Shown: positions 15,944 to 24,502 of the stretch, piece after piece
Position numbering within the stretch: position 1 is the first letter of the stretch
Layout of the letters: every line of letters begins with the position of its first letter
From: Microbacterium sp. BH-3-3-3
GTDB lineage: Bacteria > Actinomycetota > Actinomycetes > Actinomycetales > Microbacteriaceae
Assembly (NCBI RefSeq): GCF_001792815.1
Contig: NZ_CP017674.1
Coordinates: forward strand, 2,418,001-2,482,000
Reading direction: 5' to 3'
Length of the DNA: 64,000 nucleotides
Program-made: the position numbers and the translations under genes
The notes under the pieces: generated by a model
The model's database searches: none
The model's input: the letters and a program-made list of their open reading frames with translations, nothing else
Told to the model about the DNA's origin: nothing

Positions 15944-17241
15944 AGCGCAAGATCGTCGTCGCGACCGGGATGGGCATTGTCGCCGCCCTGTCGCTGACCG
16001 CCTGCAGTGGGGGATCCTCGGACGCCGCCGCCGAGGGTGGCCCCGTCACGCTGTCGATGTCGGGATGGAGCCTCAGCACCACGCCGGAGTTCCAGGCCCT
16101 CGCCGACAAGTTCCACGAAGACAACCCCGACGTCACGATCGAGGTCAAGGAGTACGACTCCACCAACTACGACACCCTCATGACGGCCGACCTGGCCGCG
16201 GGCACCGGCCCCGACATCGTGACGCAGAAGAACCTCAAGACCTTCATCACGTACCAGGCCGGCGGTCAGCTCGCCGACGTCTCCGACGTGACGCTGCCCG
16301 ACGGCATCGGCGGCGCCGACGCCTACGACGTCGACGGCTCCACCTGGGCCGTGCCGTACCGCCAGGACTCCTGGGTGCTCTTCTACAACAAGGACCTCTT
16401 CACGCAGGCCGGCGTCGCCGAGCCCGACGGGTCGTGGACCTGGGACGACTACGAGAAGGCCGCCGAAGAGCTGACCACCCAGCTCGGCGCCGCCGGCTCC
16501 GCCGCCCTCGGCACCTACCAGCACAACTGGCAGTCGACGGTGCAGGGCTTCGCCAACGCGCAGAGCCCCGACGTGAACATCCTCGACGGCGAGTTCGGCT
16601 ACCTCGAGCCCTACTACGAGCGTTCGCTCGCCCTGCAGCAGGCGGGCGCGCAGGTCGAGTACAACACCGTCACCGCCAACAAGCTCACCTACCAGGCCGA
16701 GTTCGGCAAGCAGCAGGCGGCCATGATGCCCATGGGCACCTGGTACGCGGCCACGCTCATCGCCCAGCAGGCCAAGGGCGAGGCCGACGCCTTCTCGTGG
16801 GGCTTCGCGCCCATCCCGCAGTTCGACTCGTCGACGGCCGGCACCTCGAAGACGCCGGTGACCTTCGGCGACCCGACCGGGTTCGCCGTGAACAAGGCGG
16901 CGGATGCCACCAAGCTCGCCGCCGCGAAGAAGTTCCTCGCCTTCGCCGCCGGTGAAGAGGGCGCGCAGGTGCTCGCGGGCCTCGGCATCACGCCGGCCTT
17001 CACCAGCGACACCGTCGCCCAGACGTACTTCGCGGTGAAGGGCGCCCCCGCCGACGAGCTGTCGTCGTTCGCGTGGTCGTCGCACGACACCAAGCCCGAG
17101 AACCCCACCTCGGCCAAGACCGCGGCCGTGCAGAACATCCTGCTCGACCTGCACACCGCCGTGATGTCGGGTTCGACGTCGATCGAAGACGCCATCTCGA
17201 CCGCCGAGAACCGCGTCAAGAGCGAGGTCGGCGTCGGCTGA
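15940..17241 (+). CDS. sugar ABC transporter substrate-binding lipoprotein
   Basis: 433 aa. Lipoprotein signal MKRKIVVATG... with lipobox LTAC, lipid-modified Cys22. The mature protein is a family-1 extracellular solute-binding protein: PDVTIEVKEYDSTNYDTLMTADLAAGTGPDI, the WAVPYRQDSWVLFYNKDLF hinge segment and a Lys-rich helical C-terminus. It captures the oligosaccharide outside the membrane and delivers it to the two permeases that follow. RBS AAAGGAG. A strong hairpin right after the gene (17252-17288) probably raises its mRNA level above that of the permeases, as is common for binding proteins. The ligand is likely a uronate-containing oligosaccharide, by operon context. Confidence 0.93.
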   Translation: MKRKIVVATGMGIVAALSLTACSGGSSDAAAEGGPVTLSMSGWSLSTTPEFQALADKFHEDNPDVTIEVKEYDSTNYDTLMTADLAAGTGPDIVTQKNLKTFITYQAGGQLADVSDVTLPDGIGGADAYDVDGSTWAVPYRQDSWVLFYNKDLFTQAGVAEPDGSWTWDDYEKAAEELTTQLGAAGSAALGTYQHNWQSTVQGFANAQSPDVNILDGEFGYLEPYYERSLALQQAGAQVEYNTVTANKLTYQAEFGKQQAAMMPMGTWYAATLIAQQAKGEADAFSWGFAPIPQFDSSTAGTSKTPVTFGDPTGFAVNKAADATKLAAAKKFLAFAAGEEGAQVLAGLGITPAFTSDTVAQTYFAVKGAPADELSSFAWSSHDTKPENPTSAKTAAVQNILLDLHTAVMSGSTSIEDAISTAENRVKSEVGVG

Positions 17242-17251
17242 CGCGACCACC

Positions 17252-17288
17252 GGTGGCCGGCCCGGCGCCCACGTCCGGGCCGGCCACC
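17252..17288 (+). terminator. intercistronic hairpin after the binding-protein gene
   Basis: Perfect 14-bp stem: GGTGGCCGGCCCGG (17252-17265) with 17275-17288, 9-nt loop. No U-tract follows, so it is probably a 3'-end stabiliser or partial terminator favouring the binding protein rather than a full stop. Confidence 0.6.
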
Positions 17289-17318
17289 CCTGAGATCCCC
17301 TCGAGATCTGGAGACACC

Positions 17319-18257
17319 ATGGCGACCATCGCCGACACGCGCCCGCGGGCGCCGAAGACCGGGCGTCACGGCGAGCGACGCCGCTCGCGGCTGACGCTGC
17401 GCAGCACCCTCATCGGGTGGAGCTTCATCCTCCCCAACTTCCTCGGCTTCGCCGCCCTGACGCTCGTGCCCGTCGTGACGCTGTTCTACATGTCGATGAC
17501 GAACTGGAACGTCTTCGGCTCGTCGGCGTTCGTGGGCCTGGCCAACTTCGAGCGACTGTTGGGCGACGGCAGCTTCCGCATCGCCCTGTTCAACACGCTC
17601 TACTACGCGGCGCTGCACATCCCGCTGACGATGATCGTCGCGCTGGGACTCGCGCTGCTGCTGAACAACAAGCTGCGCGGGGTCGCGTTCTTCCGCACCG
17701 CGGCGTTCTTCCCCTACATCACCTCGATCGTCGCGATCGCCGTGGTGTGGAACCTGCTCTTCAGCCCCGAGTACGGCCCCATCAACGAGATCCTGCGCTT
17801 CTTCGGGCTGCAGAACCCGCCCGGATGGCTCACCTCGTCGGAGTGGGCCATGCCCGCCGTCGTCATCATCAGTACCTGGCGCGACATGGGGTACTACATG
17901 ATCCTCTTCCTCGCGGGGCTGCAGACCATCCCGCGCGAGCTGCAGGAGGCGGCCCGCGTCGACGGCGCCAACGTCTGGCAGCGCTTCGTGAACGTCACCC
18001 TCCCGTGCCTGCGGCCGACCACGTTCTTCGTCACGGTGATGCTCACCATCAACTCGTTCAAGATCTTCGACCTGATCCTCGTGATGACCCAGGGCGGGCC
18101 CGGGCAGTCCACGCTCGTGCTCTCGCAGTTCATCTACCAGAAGGGCTTCCAGGAGAACCAGTTCGGGTACGCCTCGGCGGCCTCGATCGTGCTCTTCCTG
18201 CTGTGCATCGTGGTGACCCTGGTGCAGTTCTTCCTCAACAAGAAGCGGGACGCCTGA
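17319..18257 (+). CDS. carbohydrate ABC transporter permease, MalF-type
   Basis: 312 aa with six spans: TM1 about 31-56, then the MTNWNVFG extracytoplasmic loop. The EAA loop QEAARVDGANVWQRF at about 210-225 contacts the (unlinked) ATPase. The ATG at 17319 follows the purine run CTGGAGAC; more upstream in-frame sequence belongs to the hairpin region and is not coding. Its stop overlaps the next permease start (TGATG). It pairs with the MalG-type subunit to form the channel for the oligosaccharide bound by the upstream lipoprotein. Confidence 0.93.
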   Translation: MATIADTRPRAPKTGRHGERRRSRLTLRSTLIGWSFILPNFLGFAALTLVPVVTLFYMSMTNWNVFGSSAFVGLANFERLLGDGSFRIALFNTLYYAALHIPLTMIVALGLALLLNNKLRGVAFFRTAAFFPYITSIVAIAVVWNLLFSPEYGPINEILRFFGLQNPPGWLTSSEWAMPAVVIISTWRDMGYYMILFLAGLQTIPRELQEAARVDGANVWQRFVNVTLPCLRPTTFFVTVMLTINSFKIFDLILVMTQGGPGQSTLVLSQFIYQKGFQENQFGYASAASIVLFLLCIVVTLVQFFLNKKRDA

Positions 18258-19174
18258 TGACCGATCTCCTCGTTCCCGACGCGACCCGCACGCTCGTGAC
18301 GGCCGGCGCCAAGCCGCCGCGTCGCCGACCTGTCGCCGGCTCCGCGCGACCCGTCCGCCGGGTGGGGCGCATCGTCGGCTACGCCGTGATGATCCTCGCC
18401 GCGGCAGCGCTGCTCATGCCGTTCTTCTGGATGATCATGAGCTCGCTGAAGACGCCCAACGACGTGTTCAGCGCTCCCGTGAAGTGGTTCCCCGAGACGT
18501 GGGTGTGGAGCAACTACATCGACATCTGGACGCAGTCCGGCATGCTGACGTGGATCCGCAACACCCTCGTGCTGGCGGTCGTCGTGACCTTCCTGCAGGT
18601 GCTGACGGGCTCGTTCGCCGCCTACGGCTTCTCGCGCATGCGGTTCCCCGGACGCGACGTGCTGTTCCTCGTGTACATCGGCACGATCGCCGTGCCGTGG
18701 CAGTCGTACATGATCCCGCAGTTCATCCTGCTCTCCAACGCCAAGGTCTCGAACACCCTCTGGGCGATCATCCTCATCCAGGCGTTCGGCGCCTTCGGGG
18801 TGTTCCTCATGAAGCAGTACTACGACACCATCCCCGAAGACCTCTCCGAGGCCGCGCGTCTCGACGGCCTCAGCGAGTACGGCATCTGGGCGCGCATCAT
18901 GGTGCCCCTGTCGGTCCCCGCCATCGCCAGCCTCACCATGCTGACCTTCGTCGGCACGTGGAACGACTACCTCGGGCCGCTGATCTACCTGCGCAGCCCC
19001 GACCTCTGGACCATCCAGCTCGGGCTGCAGAGCTTCGTCAGCACGTTGTACGACGCCAACTACGCCCTGCTGTTCGCGGGTCTGACGATGTCGGTCGTGC
19101 CGATCGCGATCGTGTTCCTCTTCGGGCAGAAGTACTTCGTCGAGGGCATCGCGACCAGCGGAATGAAGGGCTGA
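18257..19174 (+). CDS. carbohydrate ABC transporter permease, MalG-type
   Basis: 305 aa. A basic N-terminal tail of about 40 residues precedes TM1 (about 41-66); the SSLKTPNDVF motif typical of MalG homologues follows. The EAA loop SEAARLDGLSEYGIWARI (about 193-210) and C-terminal ...EGIATSGMKG are canonical for this family. The start codon is shared with the previous stop (TGATG). No ATPase gene is in the operon, so a shared ATPase elsewhere must energise it. Confidence 0.93.
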   Translation: MTDLLVPDATRTLVTAGAKPPRRRPVAGSARPVRRVGRIVGYAVMILAAAALLMPFFWMIMSSLKTPNDVFSAPVKWFPETWVWSNYIDIWTQSGMLTWIRNTLVLAVVVTFLQVLTGSFAAYGFSRMRFPGRDVLFLVYIGTIAVPWQSYMIPQFILLSNAKVSNTLWAIILIQAFGAFGVFLMKQYYDTIPEDLSEAARLDGLSEYGIWARIMVPLSVPAIASLTMLTFVGTWNDYLGPLIYLRSPDLWTIQLGLQSFVSTLYDANYALLFAGLTMSVVPIAIVFLFGQKYFVEGIATSGMKG

Positions 19175-19177
19175 GCC

Positions 19178-19849
19178 ATGCGTCGCATCTCTCACGACAC
19201 CTACGCGAACATCTTCTCGACGGTCTACCTCGGGCTCATGGTCAATCTGCTGCTGCTGATCGGCTGCGCGCCCCTGGTGTTCCTGCTGCTCACCACCGAC
19301 CCGGTGATGTCGTGGCCCCTGCTGGCGATCGCCGCTCCCCTCGCCGCGCCCGCCCTCGCCGGGGCTCTGACGGCCTTCCGCGCGCACGGCCTCGGCGACG
19401 GACGGGTGATCCGCACCTTCTGGGCGGGGTGGCGCGCCAGCGCCCCGAAGGCCCTGGTCATCGGCGCGCTCGTCGCGGTGGTGCTCGCGATCGTCGTGGT
19501 CGACGTGCGCGCCGTGTCGGCGGCATCCTGGGCCGTCGTGGTCGTCCCCCTCTGCGCGACGGTGGCGCTGCTCGCCCTCGCGACGACGCCGGTGGCGCTG
19601 ACCGCCCTCGTCGAGGCCCCCGGTACGCCGCTGCGCGTGCTGCTCTCGACCGCCGCGGTGCTGGCGGTGCGCCGCTGGTACCTCAGCGCGGTGAGCCTGC
19701 TCGTGCTCGCGGGGCAGGCCGTGCTGTTCACCACCTCGCCCGCGCTGGCTCTCGGCCTCACCGCCGCGCCCGCGCTGTACCTCGTCTGGGCCAACGCCCG
19801 CTTCGCCCTCCGCCCCGTGCTTCCGGCCGACGCCACCGTCGCCGTCTGA
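19178..19849 (+). CDS. YesL-like (DUF624) membrane protein
   Basis: 223 aa, five to six hydrophobic spans, opening with MRRISHDTYANIFSTVYLGLMVNLLLLIGCAPLVFLL, the recognisable YesL/DUF624 N-terminus. In Bacillus, yesL belongs to the rhamnogalacturonan operon next to a sensor pair; DUF624 genes recur beside uronate and pectin ABC importers (established context), with role unknown. Here it starts three bases after the permease stop and precedes GH88, without any associated sensor. It may assist importer assembly or sensing; that is inference. Confidence 0.82.
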   Translation: MRRISHDTYANIFSTVYLGLMVNLLLLIGCAPLVFLLLTTDPVMSWPLLAIAAPLAAPALAGALTAFRAHGLGDGRVIRTFWAGWRASAPKALVIGALVAVVLAIVVVDVRAVSAASWAVVVVPLCATVALLALATTPVALTALVEAPGTPLRVLLSTAAVLAVRRWYLSAVSLLVLAGQAVLFTTSPALALGLTAAPALYLVWANARFALRPVLPADATVAV

Positions 19850-19866
19850 TCAGAAGGATTCCCCGA

Positions 19867-21048
19867 ATGACGACCTCCCCTCCCACCGCGCGGGTGGACA
19901 CCGACCGCGCCATCGCGCAGGTGCTGGCCACGATCCGGGCCAACATCGCCGCGTTCGGCACGCGCTACCCCGACGACACCACCCGGGACAACCGGTACGA
20001 CCTGCGACCGGCGGTGCCCGGATTCGACGAGGGCGCCAACCGCGGGTGGACCACCAGCTTCTGGCCGGGCATGCAGTGGATCGCCTTCGACCTCACCGGC
20101 GACGCCGACTTCCGCGACGCGGCCCTCGCGCACGCCGCCGACTTCGGCCGCCGCGTGCGCGACGAGGAAGACCTCGACACGCACGACCTGGGGTTCCTGT
20201 ACACGCTGTCGTGCGTGGCCCCGACGCGCCTGCTCGCCGACGACGAGCGTGCGGGGGACGCCCGTGCCGCCGCGCTCTCGGCGGCCGAGGACCTCATGTC
20301 GCGGTACCTGCCGTCGGCCGGCGTGATCCAGGCGTGGGGCAACCTCGCCGACCCCGCTCAGCGCGGACGCACGATCATCGACAGCCTCATGAACATGCCG
20401 CTGCTCACCTGGGCGGGCGAGCAGACCGGCGATCCCCGCTTCGGCGAGGTCGTCGCCCGGCACACCACCGAGCTGCGTCGACACATCCTGCGGCCCGACG
20501 GTTCGACCTTCCACACCTTCTACTGGGATGCCGCGACGGGCGAGCCCCTGCGCGGGGCGACCGAGCAGGGGGCGTTCGACGACTCGTGCTGGGCGCGCGG
20601 GCAGGCGTGGGGCATCTACGGCTTCGCGCTGAACCACCGCGCGACCGGCGACGACTCGCTGCTGGCCGCGTCGCGCACGTGCGCGGAGTACTTCCTCGCG
20701 CACCTCCCCGCCGACGACGTGCCCTACTGGGACCTCGTCTACAACGACGGCGCCGAGGCCCCCCGCGACAGCTCGGCGGGGGCGATCGCGGTGTGCGGTC
20801 TGTACGAGCTCGCCGCCGCCGATCCCGCGAACGCCGAACGGTGGCGCGCGGCGGCCGACCGCATCCTGACCTCGCTCATCGCCCGCTACACCCCGGCCGA
20901 GGCCGCCGACGCCGACACGGTGCTGCTGCACAGCGTCTACGACCTGCCCAAGAACGTCGGAGTCGACGAGGGCACCCTCTGGGGCGACTACTTCTACTTC
21001 GAGGCGCTCGCCCGCGCCGCCCGTCCCGACTGGCGGCCGGTGTGGTGA
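19867..21048 (+). CDS. unsaturated glucuronyl hydrolase, GH88
   Basis: 393 aa. Hydrates the 4,5-double bond of delta-4,5 uronate residues at the non-reducing end of lyase products, releasing the uronate, which opens to 5-keto-4-deoxyuronate (DKI). The (alpha/alpha)6 family is recognisable by THDLGFLYTLS and IIDSLMNMPLLTWAG. These contain Asp107 and Asp172, equivalent to the two catalytic aspartates of Bacillus UGL (motifs HD-GFLY and IID-MMN-PLL). YWDLVYNDG and GTLWGDYFYFEAL also fit. No signal peptide, so it acts after import. RBS AGAAGG. Its stop overlaps the next GTG (GTGA). Confidence 0.9.
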   Translation: MTTSPPTARVDTDRAIAQVLATIRANIAAFGTRYPDDTTRDNRYDLRPAVPGFDEGANRGWTTSFWPGMQWIAFDLTGDADFRDAALAHAADFGRRVRDEEDLDTHDLGFLYTLSCVAPTRLLADDERAGDARAAALSAAEDLMSRYLPSAGVIQAWGNLADPAQRGRTIIDSLMNMPLLTWAGEQTGDPRFGEVVARHTTELRRHILRPDGSTFHTFYWDAATGEPLRGATEQGAFDDSCWARGQAWGIYGFALNHRATGDDSLLAASRTCAEYFLAHLPADDVPYWDLVYNDGAEAPRDSSAGAIAVCGLYELAAADPANAERWRAAADRILTSLIARYTPAEAADADTVLLHSVYDLPKNVGVDEGTLWGDYFYFEALARAARPDWRPVW

Positions 21049-21905
21049 GGCTCGCGCGGGTCGCCACCGACGGCGGTGAGCGTTCGATCGCCGTGCTGTC
21101 GGCGAGCTCCGGCGACCGCCTGCTCGACCTCGGCCCCCGGCCGCTGCCCGAGCTGTTCGCCGAGCTCGACGGCATCCGGGATCTCGTCGCCACCGCGGAT
21201 GCCGAGACCCTGCCGCCGCTCGACCCCTCGGCGCTGCGCGCGCCGGTGGTGCCGCGCTCGCTGCTGTGCCTCGGGTACAACTACCGCGGGCACGTGCCCG
21301 ACGGGGTCGACCCCACCGCCGACGACCCGGCCACGCCGGACGTGTTCGTGAAGACGGCGAACACGCTGGGCGGTCCGGCCGATCCCGTCGTGATCCCCGC
21401 CGTGGCCGACGACGTCGACTACGAGGGGGAGATCGCCGTCGTCATCGGCCGACGGGCGCACGGCGTGCCGCTCGACGACGCCCTGTCGTACGTCGCGGGC
21501 TACACCCTGCTCAACGACGTGTCCGACCGGTCGTGGCAGCGCCGACAGAGCCAGTGGGCGCTGGGCAAGTGCTTCGACGGGTTCGCGCCGCTGGGGCCCT
21601 GGATGGTCACCGCCGACGAGATCGACCCGCAGGACCTCGTTGTCGAGGTCGTGCGCGACGGGCAGGTCACCGTGTCGCAGTCGACGGCGACGACGATCTT
21701 CTCGGTCGCCTTCGTCGTGCACTACCTCAGCCAGGTGCTGACCCTCGAGCCCGGCGACGTCGTCTCGACCGGCACGCCGCAGAAGCTGGCCGCCGCACAA
21801 GCCGCGCACCGACCGCTCGCCCCCGGCGACGCCGTGACCGTGCGCGTCGCGGGGATCGGCGAGCTGACCACCGTCTTCACCTCACCCTCGGGAGCACCCG
21901 CATGA
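21045..21905 (+). CDS. fumarylacetoacetate hydrolase (FAH)-family protein
   Basis: 286 aa; GTG start overlapping the GH88 stop. FAH-fold hallmarks: LLCLGYNYRGH (about 75-85), VFVKTANTLGGP, and the metal-binding segment DYEGEIAVVIGR (about 125-137) whose acidic residues coordinate Mg or Mn, then LNDVSDRSWQ and a C-terminal EPGDVVSTGTPQK. Family members hydrolyse C-C bonds of 2,4-diketo acids, decarboxylate oxaloacetate or isomerise homoprotocatechuate products. The standard Kdu pathway has no such step, so its substrate here is open. A diketo-deoxy sugar acid, as in the L-rhamnonate pathway where an FAH-family hydrolase splits 2,4-diketo-3-deoxyrhamnonate, is one candidate. Its stop overlaps kduD. 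Confidence 0.85.
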   Translation: MRLARVATDGGERSIAVLSASSGDRLLDLGPRPLPELFAELDGIRDLVATADAETLPPLDPSALRAPVVPRSLLCLGYNYRGHVPDGVDPTADDPATPDVFVKTANTLGGPADPVVIPAVADDVDYEGEIAVVIGRRAHGVPLDDALSYVAGYTLLNDVSDRSWQRRQSQWALGKCFDGFAPLGPWMVTADEIDPQDLVVEVVRDGQVTVSQSTATTIFSVAFVVHYLSQVLTLEPGDVVSTGTPQKLAAAQAAHRPLAPGDAVTVRVAGIGELTTVFTSPSGAPA

Positions 21906-22666
21906 TCCTCGACACCTTCCGCCTCGACGGCCGCGTCGCCGTCGTCACCGGCTCGAGCCGCGGCCTCGGCCAGGGCGCGGCCCTTGCGCTCGCCGAGGCG
22001 GGCGCCGATCTCGTGCTCATCGACCGCGGCGACGCCGAGCACACCGCGGAACTCGCTCGCGGGCTCGGTCGGCGCGTGCACACCGTGCACCGCGACTTCG
22101 TCTCGGCCACACGCGACGAGCTCGCCGCGGCGATCGACGAGGCGGTCGACGTCCTCGGCCGCGTCGACATCCTCGTCAACAACGCCGGCACCATCCGCCG
22201 CGCCCCCGCCGCCGAGCACGGCGCCGCCGACTGGGACGACGTGCTCGCCGTCAACCTCGACGCCGTGTTCCACCTCTCGCAGGCCGCCGGCCGTCGCATG
22301 ATCGCGCAGGGCTGGGGGCGCATCGTCAACGTCGCCTCGATGCTGTCGTTCCAGGGCGGCATCCTCGTGCCCGGCTACGCGGCCTCCAAGCACGCCGTCG
22401 CGGGACTCACCAAAGCGCTCGCCAACGAGTGGGCGGCCTCGGGGGTCACCGTCAACGCGATCGCCCCGGGCTACATGGCGACCGACAACACCGCCCCCAT
22501 CCGCGCCGACGCCGACCGCGAGGCCTCGATCCTCGCGCGCATCCCCGCCGGACGCTGGGGGACCCCGGGCGACCTGCAGGGCGCGTTCGTGTTCCTCGCC
22601 TCCGATGCCGCCGCCTACGTCACCGGCACGGTGATCCCCGTCGACGGCGGCTGGCTCGTGCGCTGA
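21902..22666 (+). CDS. kduD: 2-deoxy-D-gluconate 3-dehydrogenase / DKII reductase
   Basis: 254-aa short-chain dehydrogenase: TGSSRGLG nucleotide-binding motif (16-23), NNAG (93-96), catalytic Ser146, Tyr159 and Lys163 (GYAASKHAV). The family-specific stretches FQGGILVPGYAASK, VNAIAPGYMATDNT and IPAGRWGTPGDL closely follow KduD from enterobacteria and Bacillus, as does the length. KduD reduces 2,5-diketo-3-deoxygluconate (DKII) to 2-keto-3-deoxygluconate. ATGA overlap with the FAH gene; KduI follows after 52 bp. Confidence 0.92.
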   Translation: MILDTFRLDGRVAVVTGSSRGLGQGAALALAEAGADLVLIDRGDAEHTAELARGLGRRVHTVHRDFVSATRDELAAAIDEAVDVLGRVDILVNNAGTIRRAPAAEHGAADWDDVLAVNLDAVFHLSQAAGRRMIAQGWGRIVNVASMLSFQGGILVPGYAASKHAVAGLTKALANEWAASGVTVNAIAPGYMATDNTAPIRADADREASILARIPAGRWGTPGDLQGAFVFLASDAAAYVTGTVIPVDGGWLVR

Positions 22667-22718
22667 CACCGCCCGCTCCGCCCCTCGCCTTCCCGACCCC
22701 GAACCCCAGGAGAATCGC

Positions 22719-23564
22719 ATGACCGCCTCCATCCCCCAGCGCTACGCGACCCACCCCGCGCAGATCCCCGGCATGGACACCGCCGACCTGCGCGAGCGTT
22801 TCCTCATCGACGACCTCTTCGTCGCCGGCGAGGTGCGGTTGACCTACACGCACCACGACCGCATCGTGCTGGGCGGTGCCGTGCCGGCGGGCGCTCCGCT
22901 GCCCCTCACCGGTTATCCCGAGATCCGCAGCGAGTACTTCCTCGAGCACCGCGAGGTGGGCATCGTCAACGTCGGCGGGGCCGGCACCGTCACCGCCGAC
23001 GGCGAGGTGTACGAGCTCGTCACCGGTGCGTGCCTGTACCTGGGACGCGGCATCCGCGACGTCGTGTTCGCCGACGCGGGCACCGACGCCGACGGGGCGC
23101 AGTTCTATCTCTTCTCGGCGCCCGCGCACACGAGCTACCCCGCGGCGCTGGTGTCGCCCGGTGAGGGAACGGTGCGCGAGCTCGGCGACCAGGTCACGAG
23201 CAACCGTCGCACCCTGAACCAGTACATCCACGAGAACGGCGTGCAGAGCTGCCAGATCGTCATGGGCGTGACCCAGCTGCACCCGGGCTCGATGTGGAAC
23301 ACGATGCCGGCCCACACGCACGACCGGCGCACCGAGTGCTACCTCTACTTCGACGTGCCCGCCGACGCCCGCGTCGTGCACCTGATGGGCGAGCGCGACG
23401 AGACCCGTCACCTCATCGTGGGCGACCGCCAGGCCGTCATCTCGCCGAGCTGGTCGCTCCACTCGGGTGTCGGCACGGCGGCGTACTCGTTCGTGTGGGC
23501 GATGGCGGGCGAGAACCAGGCCTTCGACGACATGGATGCCGCGCCCATCACCGACCTGCGCTGA
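22719..23564 (+). CDS. kduI: 5-dehydro-4-deoxy-D-glucuronate isomerase
   Basis: 281 aa, the usual KduI length. Isomerises DKI (5-keto-4-deoxyuronate) to DKII. The cupin zinc ligands are visible: His199 and His201 in PAHTHDRRTECY, Glu206 in the same motif, and His248 in SWSLHSG. The N-terminal half contains the family's YFLEHREVGIVNVGG and CLYLGRG. RBS AGGAGAA eight bases before the ATG. The stop overlaps the kinase ATG. Its presence fixes the pathway as unsaturated-uronate degradation. Confidence 0.94.
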   Translation: MTASIPQRYATHPAQIPGMDTADLRERFLIDDLFVAGEVRLTYTHHDRIVLGGAVPAGAPLPLTGYPEIRSEYFLEHREVGIVNVGGAGTVTADGEVYELVTGACLYLGRGIRDVVFADAGTDADGAQFYLFSAPAHTSYPAALVSPGEGTVRELGDQVTSNRRTLNQYIHENGVQSCQIVMGVTQLHPGSMWNTMPAHTHDRRTECYLYFDVPADARVVHLMGERDETRHLIVGDRQAVISPSWSLHSGVGTAAYSFVWAMAGENQAFDDMDAAPITDLR

Positions 23565-24502
23565 TGACGGGGGTGCTGCTCGCCGTCGGCGAGACGATGG
23601 CGATGCTCGCGCCCTCCGATGGGGGAGGGGTCGTCGATGCCGCGGCCTTCCTCGTCGACGCGGGCGGGGCGGAATCGAACGTCGCCGCCCACGCCGCCGC
23701 CCTCGGGATGACGGCGCGCTGGCACAGTCGCCTCGGCGCCGACGCCCTCGGCGATCGCGTGCAGCGGCAGGTCGCCGCTCGGGGCGTCGACGCGGCGTCG
23801 GTCGTTCGTGACCCCGACCGCCCCACCGGGCTGTACGTGAAGGACCCGGGCCGGGGCGTGCGGTACTACCGCCGCGGGTCGGCGGCCTCGGCCCTCGCCG
23901 AGGACGATGCCGACGACCTGGCCCTCGACGGGGTCGACGTGCTGCACGTCTCGGGGATCACCGCCGCCCTGTCGTCGTCCGCCCGGGCGTTCCTCGTCGC
24001 GGCGATGGCGCGGGCGCGTGCGCTCGGGGTCACGGTGAGCTTCGACGTGAACCACCGCGCGGCGCTGTGGTCGGCGGCGGACGCGGGCCCCGTCCTCGCC
24101 GACCTCGCAACGGCCGCCGACGTCGTCTTCGTCGGCCGCGACGAGGCCGAGACGCTGTGGGCGACCCCGCGCGACAGCGACGTGCGGGCGCTTCTCGACG
24201 GCGTCGCGGAACTCGTCGTGAAAGACGGCGACGTCGGCGCCACGGCCTTCCACGGCGAGGCGCGCACGTTCGTCCCGGCGCTGCGGGTCGAGGTGCTCGA
24301 CGCGGTGGGGGCCGGAGACGCCTTCGCCGGCGGGTACCTCGCCGCCCGCTCCCGCGGGCTCGGGGTCGCCGATCGGCTCGCCGCGGGACACGAACGCGCG
24401 GCACTGACCCTGCGCACCCTCGGCGACTCCCTGCACGACACGGCCGCCCTGCCGGCATCCACTCTTCGCACTCTCGATCGGAGCGACCATGCTTCCCGCT
24501 GA
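23564..24502 (+). CDS. kdgK: 2-keto-3-deoxygluconate kinase, PfkB family
   Basis: 312 aa. Phosphorylates KDG to KDPG. PfkB fold: N-terminal GAESNVAAHAAALG (35-48), sugar-contacting PDRPTGLYVKDPG (84-96) as in KDG kinases, and C-terminal signature DAVGAGDAFAGGYLA (246-260) with catalytic base Asp252 and anion hole GAGD. Start overlaps the kduI stop. It sits directly between KduI and KDPG aldolase, which makes the KDG assignment strong. Confidence 0.9.
   Translation: MTGVLLAVGETMAMLAPSDGGGVVDAAAFLVDAGGAESNVAAHAAALGMTARWHSRLGADALGDRVQRQVAARGVDAASVVRDPDRPTGLYVKDPGRGVRYYRRGSAASALAEDDADDLALDGVDVLHVSGITAALSSSARAFLVAAMARARALGVTVSFDVNHRAALWSAADAGPVLADLATAADVVFVGRDEAETLWATPRDSDVRALLDGVAELVVKDGDVGATAFHGEARTFVPALRVEVLDAVGAGDAFAGGYLAARSRGLGVADRLAAGHERAALTLRTLGDSLHDTAALPASTLRTLDRSDHASR

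Noticed and set aside
21902..22666. SDR as L-KDR 4-dehydrogenase of the rhamnonate pathway (because it adjoins an FAH protein)
   Set aside because: Its sequence blocks (VNAIAPGYMAT, IPAGRWG) follow KduD closely and KduI is the next gene.
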